Program-made: the position numbers and the translations under genes
Part shown: piece by piece, positions 8,488 through 16,912 of the stretch
Numbering within the stretch: the stretch's first letter is position 1
How the letters are laid out: each line of letters starts with the position of its first letter
Notes under the pieces: model-generated
What the model was told of the DNA's origin: nothing
The model's input: only the letters and a program-made list of their open reading frames with translations
Database searches by the model: none
Source: Streptomyces reniochalinae
GTDB taxonomy: Bacteria > Actinomycetota > Actinomycetes > Streptomycetales > Streptomycetaceae
Length of the DNA stretch: 64,000 nucleotides
Direction: 5' to 3'
Assembly (NCBI RefSeq): GCF_003323735.1
Contig: NZ_QOIM01000037.1
Location: 301,401 to 365,400 of the forward strand

Positions 8488-11244
8488 TCAGTCTTCGTCG
8501 ATGGCGGAGAGGTCCCACGCCTCCCACTGGTCCAGGGACGGCTCCGCCGCCTCCTCGACCTCCTTCGCCGCCGGGTCGGCCTCCTGCATCTCGAACCAGA
8601 TGCACTTGCCCTCGCCCCGCGGGTCCACGCCCCACCGGTCGGCGAGCATGCCCAGCAGCATCAGCCCGCGCCCCGAGGACGCCAGCTCCCCGGGGCTGCG
8701 GCGGTGCGGCAGCTCGTCGCTGGCGTCGGAGACGTTGACCCGCAGCGTGCGCTCCCGGCTACCGCCCTCCGCACCGCGCTCGGCGTCACCCTCTGCGGCC
8801 CCGCTGCCGGCCGTGGCCCCGCTGCCGGCCGTGGCCCCGGTGGTCGCGGTGCCGGCGCCCGGCGCGGTGATCTGGGCGACCAGCGTCGCGTCCCCGTCCG
8901 TGTGCACGAGCACGTTGGTCAGCATCTCGGACAGCATCAGCACCGCGCCGTCCACCTGCTCGGGGTCGGCCCAGTCGTGCAGCAGGTCGCGCAGTTGGTG
9001 CCGGGCGGTGGCGATCCGGTCGGGCTGGGCCTGCGCGACCTGCATCACGGTGCGCCGCGCCGAGACGGGCGTCCCGACGCCCGTCAGGCCCTCGGCGCGG
9101 GTGCCGCGCGCCAGGAGCAGCAGCGCGATGTCGTCCTCGCGCCGGGGGGTGAGCGGGGGCGCCGCCGTATGCGCGGGTGTGCCGTCGCCGTGCACCGCAC
9201 GGAGCAGCGCGTCGGCGACCTGTTCGAGGCCGGCGTCCGAGTCGGGTCCGCGGCCGGATTCGGAGCCGGCCTCCGCCTCGCTGTCGCCGGGCCGCGTGTG
9301 CAGCCCCTCGACGACCTCGTTGATCCGCTCCCAGCCGGTCTCCTGGTCGTGGCCGCCGGCCTCCAGCAGCCCGTCGGTGCACATCAGCAGCCGTTCACCG
9401 GACTCCAGGACGAGCCGGGTGACCGGATAGTCGGTGTCGGGTTCGATGCCGAGCGGCAGGCCGCCCGCGGTGGGGCGCACCATCATCGGCCCGTCGGGGA
9501 GCTGGACGGCCGGGTCGGGGTGCCCCGCGCGGGCGACGTCCAGGGTGCCGGTGGCGGGGTCGACCTCCACGTAGAGGCAGGTGGCGAAGCGCGGTTCCGC
9601 GGCCTCCGGCTCCTCCTGGCCCCCTCCGGCCTCGGGCGGGAACCCGGCCGCCTCCTCGGCGGGCGCCGAGGGCGGGGGCGCGTTGACGCGTTCACCGGCG
9701 CCCATGCCGTGCAGGAAGCGGGAGGCGCGGGAGAGCACCGCGTCGGGGTGGTGGCCCTCGGAGGCGTAGGCCCGCACGGCCACCCGCAGCTGGCCCATGA
9801 TGCCCGCGGCCCGCACGTCGTGGCCCTGCACGTCGCCGATGACCAGGGCGGTCCTGCCCGAGGGCAGGGGGATCACGTCGTACCAGTCGCCGCCGATCTG
9901 GAGGCCGCCGCCGGTGGGCACGTAGCGCGCCGCCAGGTGCATGCCGGGGACGGCCGGGGAGTGCGCGGGCCGCATCGCGCGCTGGAGCCGGGCGGACAAC
10001 TCGCGCTCCGACTCGTTCAGCAGCGCCCGCGACAGCGACTGGGCGAGCATCCGGGCGACGGTGGTCAGCACGGCGCGCTCGTCCGGGTTGAAGGCGACGG
10101 GCCGGCCGAAGGCCGCCATCCACGCGCCGATGGTGCGGCCCGCGACGGTCAGCGGCAGGAAGGCCCAGGCGGCGCGTCCTGGCTGGGTCTCGGTGGGGCG
10201 GGCGGCGGGGAAGCGGTCCGCGTACTCGCGCGGGTCGTGCAGATAGAGGGCGCGGCCGGTGCGGACGGCCTCCGCGGCCGGGTCGTCGTCGGTCAGCCGC
10301 AGGCGGGCTCCGCTGCCGGGCGGGCCGAGGCCGCCGCCGGGCCCGTACGGGTGCCCTGGACCGTAGGGGTAGCCGGGCCGCGCCGGGGCGCCGGGTGAGG
10401 CGCCGTAGACGGTGAGCTGGTCGCCGCTGAGGCAGAAGACGGCGAGCGCGTCGGGCGAGAAGCCCGGCATGGCCAGTGACGCGGCGACCCGCAGCACGTC
10501 CGCGGTGGTGTACGCCTCGGCCAGCGCCCGCCCCGCGTCCAGCAGGAACGCCTCACGGTTGCGGCGCCAGTCCCACGCGTCCGCGGCGCCGCGCCCCTGC
10601 GGCCCGTCCGCGGCCTTGCCCTGGCCGCTGCGGCCGCCCGGGGCGGCACGGGTCAGCGGACCAGCTGCCTGCTGCCCGGGGGACTCCTCCGGCTCCGGTA
10701 CCGCGTACAGGAGGCCGACGAGCCCCGGCACGCCCTCTTCCCGCTGCCCGGTGTCCGCGGGTGCGCGCGGCGCGGGACGTACGACGGTGCGCACGGTGCC
10801 GACGACCGCCCCGCCGGAGTCCACCACCCGCAGCAGCGCCTCGGCGGTGGTCCCCTCGGCGAGAGCGAGCGTGACGATGCCCTGGAAGCCCACGTAGTCG
10901 ACGGCGTGCAGGTGGGAGCGGACGGCGCTGCCCGGGAGCGTGAGGTGGGTGTCGGTGCGCGGCGCGGGCTCCGCCGCCGGCCGTGCGTCCCCGGACGGGG
11001 ACCCGGGCGACGAGGGCGCTACGGTCGGTCCGGCCGAGTCGGCGGGCCCCGACGAGTCGGAACCCGACGCCCCGGCGGGAGCCGCCGGGCCGGAAGGCAC
11101 CGCCGGGTCCGCCGGTCCCGCGACCGCGGAGTCGTCGACTCCGAGCAGCCGCGCCGCGCGGGTGTCGAGCGTCACCAGACCTGTGGCGTCGTCCCAGGTC
11201 CACAGGCCCGCGCCCAGGGCTGCCAGGGCGTCGTCGGTGCGCAT
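8488..11244 (-). CDS. PAS-GAF-SpoIIE phosphatase-HATPase regulator
   Basis: 918 residues. Order: a short PAS-like region (1-30) broken by an Ala/Pro/Ser-rich insert, a second sensory segment, a GAF-like domain (about 225-420), a SpoIIE/PP2C serine phosphatase (about 430-700; motifs GGDWYDVIPL, LVIGDVQGHDVRAAGIMGQL, LLMCTDGLLE, EDDIALLLL) and an RsbW-type ATP-binding domain (about 740-890; MLSEMLTNVLVHTDGDA, SSGRGLMLLGMLADRWG). Such proteins act in partner-switching control of sigma factors, combining anti-anti-sigma phosphatase and anti-sigma kinase modules. The ATPase domain contains a low-complexity insert coded by an 18-bp tandem repeat. Divergent from aspS; no cognate sigma or STAS gene is adjacent. 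Confidence 0.88.
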   Translation of the reverse strand: MRTDDALAALGAGLWTWDDATGLVTLDTRAARLLGVDDSAVAGPADPAVPSGPAAPAGASGSDSSGPADSAGPTVAPSSPGSPSGDARPAAEPAPRTDTHLTLPGSAVRSHLHAVDYVGFQGIVTLALAEGTTAEALLRVVDSGGAVVGTVRTVVRPAPRAPADTGQREEGVPGLVGLLYAVPEPEESPGQQAAGPLTRAAPGGRSGQGKAADGPQGRGAADAWDWRRNREAFLLDAGRALAEAYTTADVLRVAASLAMPGFSPDALAVFCLSGDQLTVYGASPGAPARPGYPYGPGHPYGPGGGLGPPGSGARLRLTDDDPAAEAVRTGRALYLHDPREYADRFPAARPTETQPGRAAWAFLPLTVAGRTIGAWMAAFGRPVAFNPDERAVLTTVARMLAQSLSRALLNESERELSARLQRAMRPAHSPAVPGMHLAARYVPTGGGLQIGGDWYDVIPLPSGRTALVIGDVQGHDVRAAGIMGQLRVAVRAYASEGHHPDAVLSRASRFLHGMGAGERVNAPPPSAPAEEAAGFPPEAGGGQEEPEAAEPRFATCLYVEVDPATGTLDVARAGHPDPAVQLPDGPMMVRPTAGGLPLGIEPDTDYPVTRLVLESGERLLMCTDGLLEAGGHDQETGWERINEVVEGLHTRPGDSEAEAGSESGRGPDSDAGLEQVADALLRAVHGDGTPAHTAAPPLTPRREDDIALLLLARGTRAEGLTGVGTPVSARRTVMQVAQAQPDRIATARHQLRDLLHDWADPEQVDGAVLMLSEMLTNVLVHTDGDATLVAQITAPGAGTATTGATAGSGATAGSGAAEGDAERGAEGGSRERTLRVNVSDASDELPHRRSPGELASSGRGLMLLGMLADRWGVDPRGEGKCIWFEMQEADPAAKEVEEAAEPSLDQWEAWDLSAIDED
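8797..8832. repeat. 18-bp in-frame tandem repeat in the SpoIIE gene
   Basis: Two identical 18-bp units at 8797-8814 and 8815-8832 code for a repeated Ala/Thr/Gly/Ser insert between beta strands of the ATPase domain. The length keeps the frame open. Confidence 0.7.
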
Positions 11245-11360
11245 TGCACCACTTTATGCAGAGTCCGTCGGGTAGCGGAAACGGGGGCGAGGCAGGGTAG
11301 CCCAGGGCGGTACTCTGAGGGGTATTCCACTGTGACCCCTGCGCCGAACGACTTGGATGA

Positions 11361-13151
11361 ATGATGCATCGGTACCGGTCCCACACCTGCGGCCAGCTTC
11401 GCGCCACGGACGTCGGCACTGACGTCCGCCTCAGCGGCTGGCTGCACAATCGTCGGAACCTGGGCGGCATCCTCTTCATCGACCTGCGCGACCACTACGG
11501 CATCGTGCAGCTCGTCGTCCGTGACGAGTCGGGCGAGCTCGCCGGTATCCACGAGAAGCTCAGCTCGCTGTCCAAGGAGACCGTCGTCCGGGTGGACGGC
11601 ACGGTCACCGCGCGCGGCGCCGAGAACGTCAACCCCGAGCTGCCCACCGGCGAGATCGAGGTCGAGGTCTCGCAGGTGGAGGTGCTGGGCGGCGCCGAGC
11701 AGATCCCCTTCACCATCAACGCCGAGGACGGTGTCAACGAGGAGCGGCGCCTGGAGTACCGCTTCCTCGACCTGCGCCGCGAGCGCATGCACCGCAACAT
11801 CATGCTGCGCTCGCAGGTCATCGCGAAGATCCGCGAGAAGATGGTGGCCCAGGGCTTCAACGAGCTGGCCACCCCGATCCTGTCGGCCACCTCGCCCGAG
11901 GGCGCCCGCGACTTCCTGGTGCCCTCCCGCATCCACCCGGGCAGGTTCTACGCGCTGCCGCAGGCGCCGCAGCAGTTCAAGCAGCTGCTGATGATCGCCG
12001 GCTTCGACCGCTACTTCCAGATCGCGCCCTGCTTCCGCGACGAGGACGCCCGCGCCGACCGCTCGCCCGGCGAGTTCTACCAGCTCGACATGGAGATGAG
12101 CTTCGTCGAGCAGGAGGACGTCTTCGCCGTCATCGAGACGGTGATGACCGAGCTGTTCCAGGAGCTGGGCGAGGGCCGCGAGGTCACCTCCCCCTTCCCG
12201 CGCATCCCGTTCCGCGAGGCCATGGTCAAGTACGGCTCCGACAAGCCGGACCTGCGCGCCCGGCTGGAGCTGGCCGACGTCTCCGACCTGTTCGCGGGGT
12301 CCGGCTTCAAGGCGTTCGCCGACAAGCACGTGCGCGCGCTGCCGGTGCCGGACACGGCGTCCCAGCCGCGCAAGTTCTTCGACTCCCTGGGCGACTTCGC
12401 CGTCGAGCAGGGCGCCAAGGGCCTGGCCTGGGTGCGGGTCGCCGAGGACGGCTCGCTGTCGGGGCCCATCGCGAAGTTCCTCACCGAGGACGACGTCAAG
12501 GCGCTGACGGAGGCGCTCGGCCTGGTCCCCGGGCACGCGGTCTTCTTCGGCGCCGGAGAGTTCGACGAGGTCTCCACGATCATGGGTGCGGTCCGCGTCG
12601 AGGCCGCCAAGCGGGCAGGACACTTCGAGGAGAACGTCTTCCGCTTCTGCTGGATCGTCGACTTCCCGATGTTCGAGAAGGACGAGGAGACCGGCGAGAT
12701 CGAGTTCTCGCACAACCCGTTCTCCATGCCGCAGGGCGGCCTGGAGGCGCTGCGCACCAAGGACCCGCTGGACATCCTGGCCTGGCAGTACGACATCGTC
12801 TGCAACGGCGTCGAGCTGTCCTCGGGCGCCATCCGGAACCACGAGCCGGAGATCATGTTCGAGGCTTTCGGGATCGCCGGCTACTCCAAGGAGGACGTCG
12901 AGCGCGACTTCGGCGGCATGCTCCGCGCCTTCCGGTTCGGCGCCCCGCCGCACGGTGGCATCGCCCCCGGCGTCGACCGCATCGTGATGCTGCTCGCGGA
13001 CGAGCCCAACATCCGCGAGACCATCGCCTTCCCCCTCAACAACAACGCCCTCGACCTGATGATGGGGGCCCCCAGCGAGGTCGACGACAAGCGGCTGCGC
13101 GAGCTGCACCTGTCGGTGCGCAAGCCCCCGCAGGTGAAGCCCGCGCAGTAG
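11361..13151 (+). CDS. aspS: Aspartyl-tRNA synthetase
   Basis: 596 residues, a full-length bacterial class IIb enzyme that charges tRNA-Asp. Domains: OB-fold anticodon-binding domain (1-105, GWLHNRRNLGGILFIDLRDHYG), class II core with motif 2 (FRDEDARADRSPGEFYQLDMEMSF region), the bacterial GAD insertion (about 290-420) and motif 3 (HGGIAPGVDRIVMLL near the C-terminus). Two consecutive ATG codons (11361, 11364) are possible starts. A TACTCT -10 box near 11312 fits a leader of about 40 nt. Whether it is discriminating or also charges tRNA-Asn depends on GatCAB elsewhere. Confidence 0.95.
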   Translation: MMHRYRSHTCGQLRATDVGTDVRLSGWLHNRRNLGGILFIDLRDHYGIVQLVVRDESGELAGIHEKLSSLSKETVVRVDGTVTARGAENVNPELPTGEIEVEVSQVEVLGGAEQIPFTINAEDGVNEERRLEYRFLDLRRERMHRNIMLRSQVIAKIREKMVAQGFNELATPILSATSPEGARDFLVPSRIHPGRFYALPQAPQQFKQLLMIAGFDRYFQIAPCFRDEDARADRSPGEFYQLDMEMSFVEQEDVFAVIETVMTELFQELGEGREVTSPFPRIPFREAMVKYGSDKPDLRARLELADVSDLFAGSGFKAFADKHVRALPVPDTASQPRKFFDSLGDFAVEQGAKGLAWVRVAEDGSLSGPIAKFLTEDDVKALTEALGLVPGHAVFFGAGEFDEVSTIMGAVRVEAAKRAGHFEENVFRFCWIVDFPMFEKDEETGEIEFSHNPFSMPQGGLEALRTKDPLDILAWQYDIVCNGVELSSGAIRNHEPEIMFEAFGIAGYSKEDVERDFGGMLRAFRFGAPPHGGIAPGVDRIVMLLADEPNIRETIAFPLNNNALDLMMGAPSEVDDKRLRELHLSVRKPPQVKPAQ

Positions 13152-13176
13152 CGCGCGGCCTTCCCCCACGGACGTC

Positions 13177-13222
13177 CCACGGGCCCGGGCCCCCTTCGAC
13201 CGAGGAGGGCCCGGGCCCGTGG
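13177..13222 (+). terminator. aspS terminator
   Basis: A perfect 16-bp GC-rich stem (13177-13192 with 13207-13222) and 14-nt loop begins 25 bp after the aspS stop. Confidence 0.75.
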
Positions 13223-13283
13223 CGTGCCCGCTACTGTGGACCCGTACGCAGCCCGCCCTGCCACCACGTGGAGGCGAACAACC

Positions 13284-13856
13284 ATGACGGTGCCCGCCCT
13301 GAGCCCCCGGCCCGGCAACCTGCGCGAGGTTGCGGAGGAGATCGAGAGGGCGACCGGCCTGCGCGTGGAGATCCTGGGAGGGAAACTCGTGATGTCCCCG
13401 ACCCCGCGCGGCAAGCACGCGGGAACGGTCAAGAGGCTTATCCGGCAGCTCTCCTCACAGCTCCCGGAAGGACTCGACGCCTATGAGATGTCATCCATCG
13501 CCCTGCCCGGCGACCCGGAGGACTACTGCACCCCCGACCTCGTCGTCCTGCCGATCGAGTGGGAGGAGGACGACGAGTGGCTCGTCGAGGCCGGTGACGT
13601 CGAACTGGCCGTCGAGGTGATCTCCAAGTCGGAGAAGGCGAAAGACGTCAGCGCCAAGAACGGCTGGTACGCGGCGGCGGGCGTGCGCACCCTGCTCGTC
13701 CTCGACCCGCGCGGCGGCGACTGGGCGCTCTTCACCCATCCGCGGGACGGCGAGTACCAGGGCCGGCTGCGCGGCAAGTACGGCGACGAACTGCTGCTTC
13801 CCGCCCCCTTCACGCAGCCCGTCGACACGGCGTGCCTGCCGGTCTACGGGGACTGA
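13284..13856 (+). CDS. Uma2-family putative endonuclease (DUF820)
   Basis: 190 residues with the Uma2/DUF820 pattern: ERATGLRVEILGGKLVMSPTPRGKHA at the N-terminus, the PD-(D/E)XK-like segment PDLVVLP, then VELAVEVISKSEKAKDV and KNGWYAAAGVRTLLVLDP. The family has the restriction-endonuclease fold and is greatly expanded in Streptomyces and cyanobacteria, with no proven substrate. ATG 13284 is preceded by GGAGG nine bases away. It stands alone between aspS and the decayed toxin-antitoxin pair. Confidence 0.85.
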   Translation: MTVPALSPRPGNLREVAEEIERATGLRVEILGGKLVMSPTPRGKHAGTVKRLIRQLSSQLPEGLDAYEMSSIALPGDPEDYCTPDLVVLPIEWEEDDEWLVEAGDVELAVEVISKSEKAKDVSAKNGWYAAAGVRTLLVLDPRGGDWALFTHPRDGEYQGRLRGKYGDELLLPAPFTQPVDTACLPVYGD

Positions 13857-13971
13857 CGCGCGTCCGGGTCCCACGGTGTGCTGCCCGATCGGCGGAGGAG
13901 GCACCGGAGCGGACGGGGGTCATTGATTTCCCGAATGACCACAAGGGGCATGTTGGGGGAATCATGTGATC

Positions 13972-14445
13972 ATGACGGAGATCGCCATCAGCGCCGCCCG
14001 ATCCCAACTCGGTGACCTCGTGCGCCGCGCGGCGCACGCGCGGGAGACCATCGCCCTCACCGATCACGGACACGTGGCCGCGCTGCTCGTGTCACCGCAG
14101 GTGACAGAGGACTTCGAAGACGCGCTGGCGCTGGCCGAATACGAGCGTCGGAAGGCCGAAGGGACGCCGGAGAGCGGCACCTCCCACGAGGAAGTGGGAA
14201 GGATGCGGGGGCTCCGTAGTGGCGTACGAGATCATCTGGGAGCCGCGGGCCACCAACGCGGCCGTGCGGTTCCTCAAGGAGGACCCCCCGGTTCTTCCCG
14301 CGCTCCCCGCAAGCTCTACTTCGTCTCCTCCAGCCGCGGGCTGTGTTTTCTGGGGGCGACCCCCAGACCCCCGGTTCTTCCCGCGCTCCCCGCAAGCTCT
14401 ACTTCGTCTCCTCCAGCCGCGGGAAGAGGGCCGCGCCCTTGGTGA
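13972..14445 (+). CDS. Phd/YefM-type antitoxin, probably frameshifted at its end
   Basis: The first 80 residues (MTEIAISAARSQLGDLVRRA, ETIALTDHGHVAALLVSP, EYERRKAEGT, HEEVGRM) match type II antitoxins that bind a RelE/ParE-like toxin and repress their own operon. Normally such a gene stops right at the toxin start. Here the frame misses TAG 14217-14219, which overlaps the toxin GTG, by one base and runs on into the antisense of metG. One extra G in the G-run 14207-14211 would restore the stop, so a 1-bp deletion is likely. ATG 13972 is used here; GTG 13966 is five bases after GGGGGA and is equally possible. Confidence 0.6.
   Translation: MTEIAISAARSQLGDLVRRAAHARETIALTDHGHVAALLVSPQVTEDFEDALALAEYERRKAEGTPESGTSHEEVGRMRGLRSGVRDHLGAAGHQRGRAVPQGGPPGSSRAPRKLYFVSSSRGLCFLGATPRPPVLPALPASSTSSPPAAGRGPRPW
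14219..14284 (+). pseudogene. RelE/ParE-like toxin, truncated after about 22 codons
   Basis: GTG 14219 opens a frame reading AYEIIWEPRATNAAVRFLKED, the characteristic N-terminus of actinomycete RelE-family mRNA-interferase toxins. At about 14284 similarity stops abruptly and the sequence becomes a copy of the metG 3' end. The catalytic residues, which lie in the missing C-terminal two thirds, are absent, so this cannot be a working toxin. Confidence 0.6.
14285..14423. repeat. 56-bp perfect direct repeat of the metG 3' end (83-bp period)
   Basis: 14285-14340 and 14368-14423 are identical over 56 bp. On the minus strand each copy encodes the MetRS C-terminus PRLEETK plus its TAG; the live stop is 14401-14399 and the relic stop 14318-14316. 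The 27-bp spacer contains a hairpin, CTGGGGG (14350-14356) with CCCCCAG (14360-14366), that may have been the metG terminator. The outer copy forms the breakpoint of the toxin remnant. Confidence 0.85.
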
Positions 14446-16009
14446 CCTTCGTGCCGGCGGGCAGCCGGCCCCAGCGGCCCGCGTCGGCGAGGGGCTGGTC
14501 CGCGAGGGCGCCCAGGGCCGGCTCGGCGCCGAGGGACTCCCACAGCTTGGCGCTGGACTCGGGCATCACCGGGTTGAGCAGCACCGCGCAGGCGCGCAGC
14601 GACTCGGCGGCGGTGTAGAGGATGGTGGCCAGCCGCTCCTGCGCCTCCGCGGAGGTGTCTTTGGCGACCTTCCACGGCGCCTGCTCGGTCAGGTAGCCGT
14701 TGACCTGCTTGATGAAGTCGAAGACCGCGGCGATGCCGCCCGCGAAGTCGAGGTGCTCCCCGAGCTTCTCGTCCGCCTCCCGTACGGCCGTGGCCAGGCC
14801 GTCGGCGATGGCCTGCTCGGCCTCGCCGTGCGCGGCCGGCTCCGGCAGCGTTCCGTCGAAGTACTTGCCGACCATGGCGGCCACGCGCGAGGCGAGGTTG
14901 CCGTAGTCGTTGGCCAGCTCGCTGGTGTAGCGCGCGGAGAAGTCCTCCCAGGAGAAGGAGCCGTCCTGGCCGAAGGCGATGGCCCGCAGGAAGTACCAGC
15001 GGTAGGCGTCGACCCCGAAGTGGTCGGTCAGCTCGTGCGGGGAGATGCCCGTCAGGTTCGACTTGGACATCTTCTCGCCGCCGACCATCAGCCAGCCGTT
15101 CGCCGCGATGCGCCGGGGCAGCGGCAGGCCGTTCGCCATCAGCATGGCGGGCCAGATCACGGCGTGGAAGCGGAGGATGTCCTTGCCGACCAGGTGCACG
15201 TCGGCGGGGAAGGTCTCCTCGAACTTCTTCTGGTCGCTCCCGTAGCCGACGGCGGTGGCGTAGTTGAGGAGCGCGTCGATCCACACGTAGATGACGTGCT
15301 TGTCGTCCCAGGGGATCTTGACGCCCCAGTCGAACGTGGAGCGGGAGATCGACAGGTCCTCCAGGCCCTGGCGCACGAACTGCACGACCTCGTTGCGCGC
15401 CGACTCGGGCTGGATGAACTCCGGGTGCGCCTCGTAGTGGGCCAGCAGCCGCTCGCCGTAGGCGGAGAGCTTGAAGAAGTAGTTCTCCTCCTTCAGCATC
15501 TCCACGGGCTTCTTGTGGATGGGGCACAGCTGGAGCCCCTCGTACTCGCCCTCGCCGTCGAGGAGTTCCCCGTAGGTCTTGTACTCCTCGCAGGGCACGC
15601 AGTACGGGCCCTCGTAGCCGCCCTGGTAGATCTCACCGCGGTCGTACAGGTCCTGGACGAACTCCCGGACGCGGTCGGTGTGGCGTTTCTCCGTCGTGCG
15701 GATGAAATCGTCGTTCGCGATCTTCAGGTGCTCCCACAGGGGCTTCCAGGACTCCTCGACGAGCCTGTCGCACCACTCCTGCGGGCTGACCCCGTTGGCC
15801 TCCGCGGTGCGCATGATCTTCTGACCGTGCTCGTCCGTGCCGGTGAGGTACCACACCTTCTCGCCGCGCTGGCGGTGCCAGCGGGTGAGCACGTCGCCCG
15901 CGACGGTCGTATAGGCGTGGCCCAGGTGGGGAGCGTCGTTCACGTAGTAAATGGGGGTCGAGACGTAGTACGCCTTCGGCCCCGCCTGCTCTGATCCAGT
16001 GGCCGCCAT
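14399..16009 (-). CDS. metG: Methionyl-tRNA synthetase
   Basis: 536 residues, class Ia synthetase without the C-terminal tRNA-binding domain, as usual in actinobacteria. The HIGH motif reads HLGH (28-31) and KMSKS is at 313-317. A zinc knuckle candidate is C137-V-P-C140 with C162 and H165. The anticodon domain occupies the last 180 residues. ATG 16009 lies six bases after a TAGGAT -10 box on the minus strand, so it is probably translated from a leaderless message. Its 3' end has been duplicated (see the repeat at 14285). Confidence 0.95.
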   Translation of the reverse strand: MAATGSEQAGPKAYYVSTPIYYVNDAPHLGHAYTTVAGDVLTRWHRQRGEKVWYLTGTDEHGQKIMRTAEANGVSPQEWCDRLVEESWKPLWEHLKIANDDFIRTTEKRHTDRVREFVQDLYDRGEIYQGGYEGPYCVPCEEYKTYGELLDGEGEYEGLQLCPIHKKPVEMLKEENYFFKLSAYGERLLAHYEAHPEFIQPESARNEVVQFVRQGLEDLSISRSTFDWGVKIPWDDKHVIYVWIDALLNYATAVGYGSDQKKFEETFPADVHLVGKDILRFHAVIWPAMLMANGLPLPRRIAANGWLMVGGEKMSKSNLTGISPHELTDHFGVDAYRWYFLRAIAFGQDGSFSWEDFSARYTSELANDYGNLASRVAAMVGKYFDGTLPEPAAHGEAEQAIADGLATAVREADEKLGEHLDFAGGIAAVFDFIKQVNGYLTEQAPWKVAKDTSAEAQERLATILYTAAESLRACAVLLNPVMPESSAKLWESLGAEPALGALADQPLADAGRWGRLPAGTKVTKGAALFPRLEETK

Positions 16010-16015
16010 ACCCGA

Positions 16016-16021
16016 ATCCTA
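16016..16021 (-). promoter_or_regulatory. Leaderless -10 box of metG
   Basis: On the minus strand TAGGAT is followed by six bases and then the metG ATG; no ribosome site is present between them. Confidence 0.45.
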
Positions 16022-16346
16022 TCGGCCGCCCGCCACCCCTTTTCCCGCCCCGCACCCGGCGGGCCGCGTCAAGGCGGGGCGGCGGGTGTCACCCGCGACG
16101 GGGGGCGTCGCGGAGGAAGAACAACGGTCATCAAACGGCTACGCGTCAGCACGAAGACGACGACAACGCACAAAAGCGGGTGCGGGGCGGGCACGATGTG
16201 GCGTGCGGGGAGCGTTGGCCCCGTGAGGGGGAAGCCGGCCGCCGCGGAGGCCGCCGCGCCGCGACGTGACGCACGGTGATACGCCGGGTGCGTCGTGTGC
16301 AATGTGGCGACGGAGCGACGCCAGTGACGGCGAAGGAGGTGGCGGG

Positions 16347-16598
16347 GTGCAGGCCGAAGGGCCCAACTCGGGCACGTGTTGCCGCTGCGATCTGCCGGTG
16401 CGGCACCGGGCGCTGATCGCGATCATCGAGACGGGCTCGGGGCCCGGTGGCAGCGCGTACGCCTGTCTGCCCTGCGCCCGCGACTACGCGAAGACCTCGC
16501 TCGCACCCGACTGGATCGGCGAGACGATCGCCCACGCGGAGGCCATGCGGCTGGCCTGGGACGAGGAGGACGACGGCGACCCCGCGCCCCCGCCGTAG
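16347..16598 (+). CDS. Small Cys-containing protein of unknown function
   Basis: 83 residues. The start is fixed by an almost perfect AAGGAGGT (16333-16340) six bases before GTG 16347. Near the N-terminus are CCRCDLPV and, 34 residues later, CLPCARDYA, a pair of CxxC motifs that could hold one zinc ion. An acidic, Pro-rich tail follows. It is clearly related to the 64-residue protein at 31424-31618 (CLPC..VNSGPG..ACLPHAREYA..LAP-W). No function is known. Confidence 0.7.
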   Translation: MQAEGPNSGTCCRCDLPVRHRALIAIIETGSGPGGSAYACLPCARDYAKTSLAPDWIGETIAHAEAMRLAWDEEDDGDPAPPP

Positions 16599-16790
16599 AC
16601 CCTCGCCCCTGTCGGCCGCCGCCGCCTCCGCCTCCGCCGTGGCCAGGGGCTCCCGCGACTGGTGTCCGGTCATCGCGTTCCGGAAAGCCGGTGTTCCGGT
16701 AAGCCGGTACGGCCGGTACGGGGTGAACGCTCGGTCCACCGTCCGCAGTGGGCGGTCCGCGGGTGGTCCGTGGTCGGTCGCGCGGTTCCC

Positions 16791-16809
16791 CGCGCCCCTT
16801 CGGGGCGCG
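16791..16809. terminator. Hairpin after the small Cys protein gene
   Basis: CGCGCCCC, loop TTC, GGGGCGCG: a perfect 8-bp stem of a type very common between Streptomyces genes. It ends the upstream transcript before the PhoX promoter. Confidence 0.5.
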
Positions 16810-16820
16810 TCCGGTCGCCA

Positions 16821-16853
16821 GTTCAGCCGGGATTCACTCCGGCGTCACACGCC
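16821..16853 (+). promoter_or_regulatory. PHO-box-like direct repeats upstream of the PhoX gene
   Basis: Three 11-bp units in register: GTTCAGCCGGG (16821-16831), ATTCACTCCGG (16832-16842) and a weaker CGTCACACGCC (16843-16853). This is the known architecture of PhoP operators in Streptomyces (11-bp direct-repeat units of GTTCACC type). It ends near the -35 position of the TAGCGT box at 16870. Phosphate-starvation control by PhoP is the natural reading. Confidence 0.5.
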
Positions 16854-16859
16854 GGAGTG
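16835..16859. promoter_or_regulatory. Perfect 10-bp inverted repeat overlapping the PHO box
   Basis: CACTCCGGCG (16835-16844) and CGCCGGAGTG (16850-16859) around TCACA. It overlaps the PHO-box-like units, so it could be a second operator or a structure in the promoter DNA. Confidence 0.4.
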
Positions 16860-16869
16860 CCCGCGGGCC

Positions 16870-16875
16870 TAGCGT
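16870..16875 (+). promoter_or_regulatory. -10 box of the PhoX gene
   Basis: TAGCGT, with the PHO-box-like repeats occupying the -35 side and a leader of roughly 30 nt to ATG 16913. Confidence 0.4.
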
Positions 16876-16912
16876 CTCGTCGGCGTAGGACGCACAGACC
16901 GGAGGATGGACG

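Noticed and set aside
14219..15994. 591-residue plus-strand ORF continuing from the toxin start
   Set aside because: After 22 codons it is the antisense of metG; only the first part is a toxin remnant.
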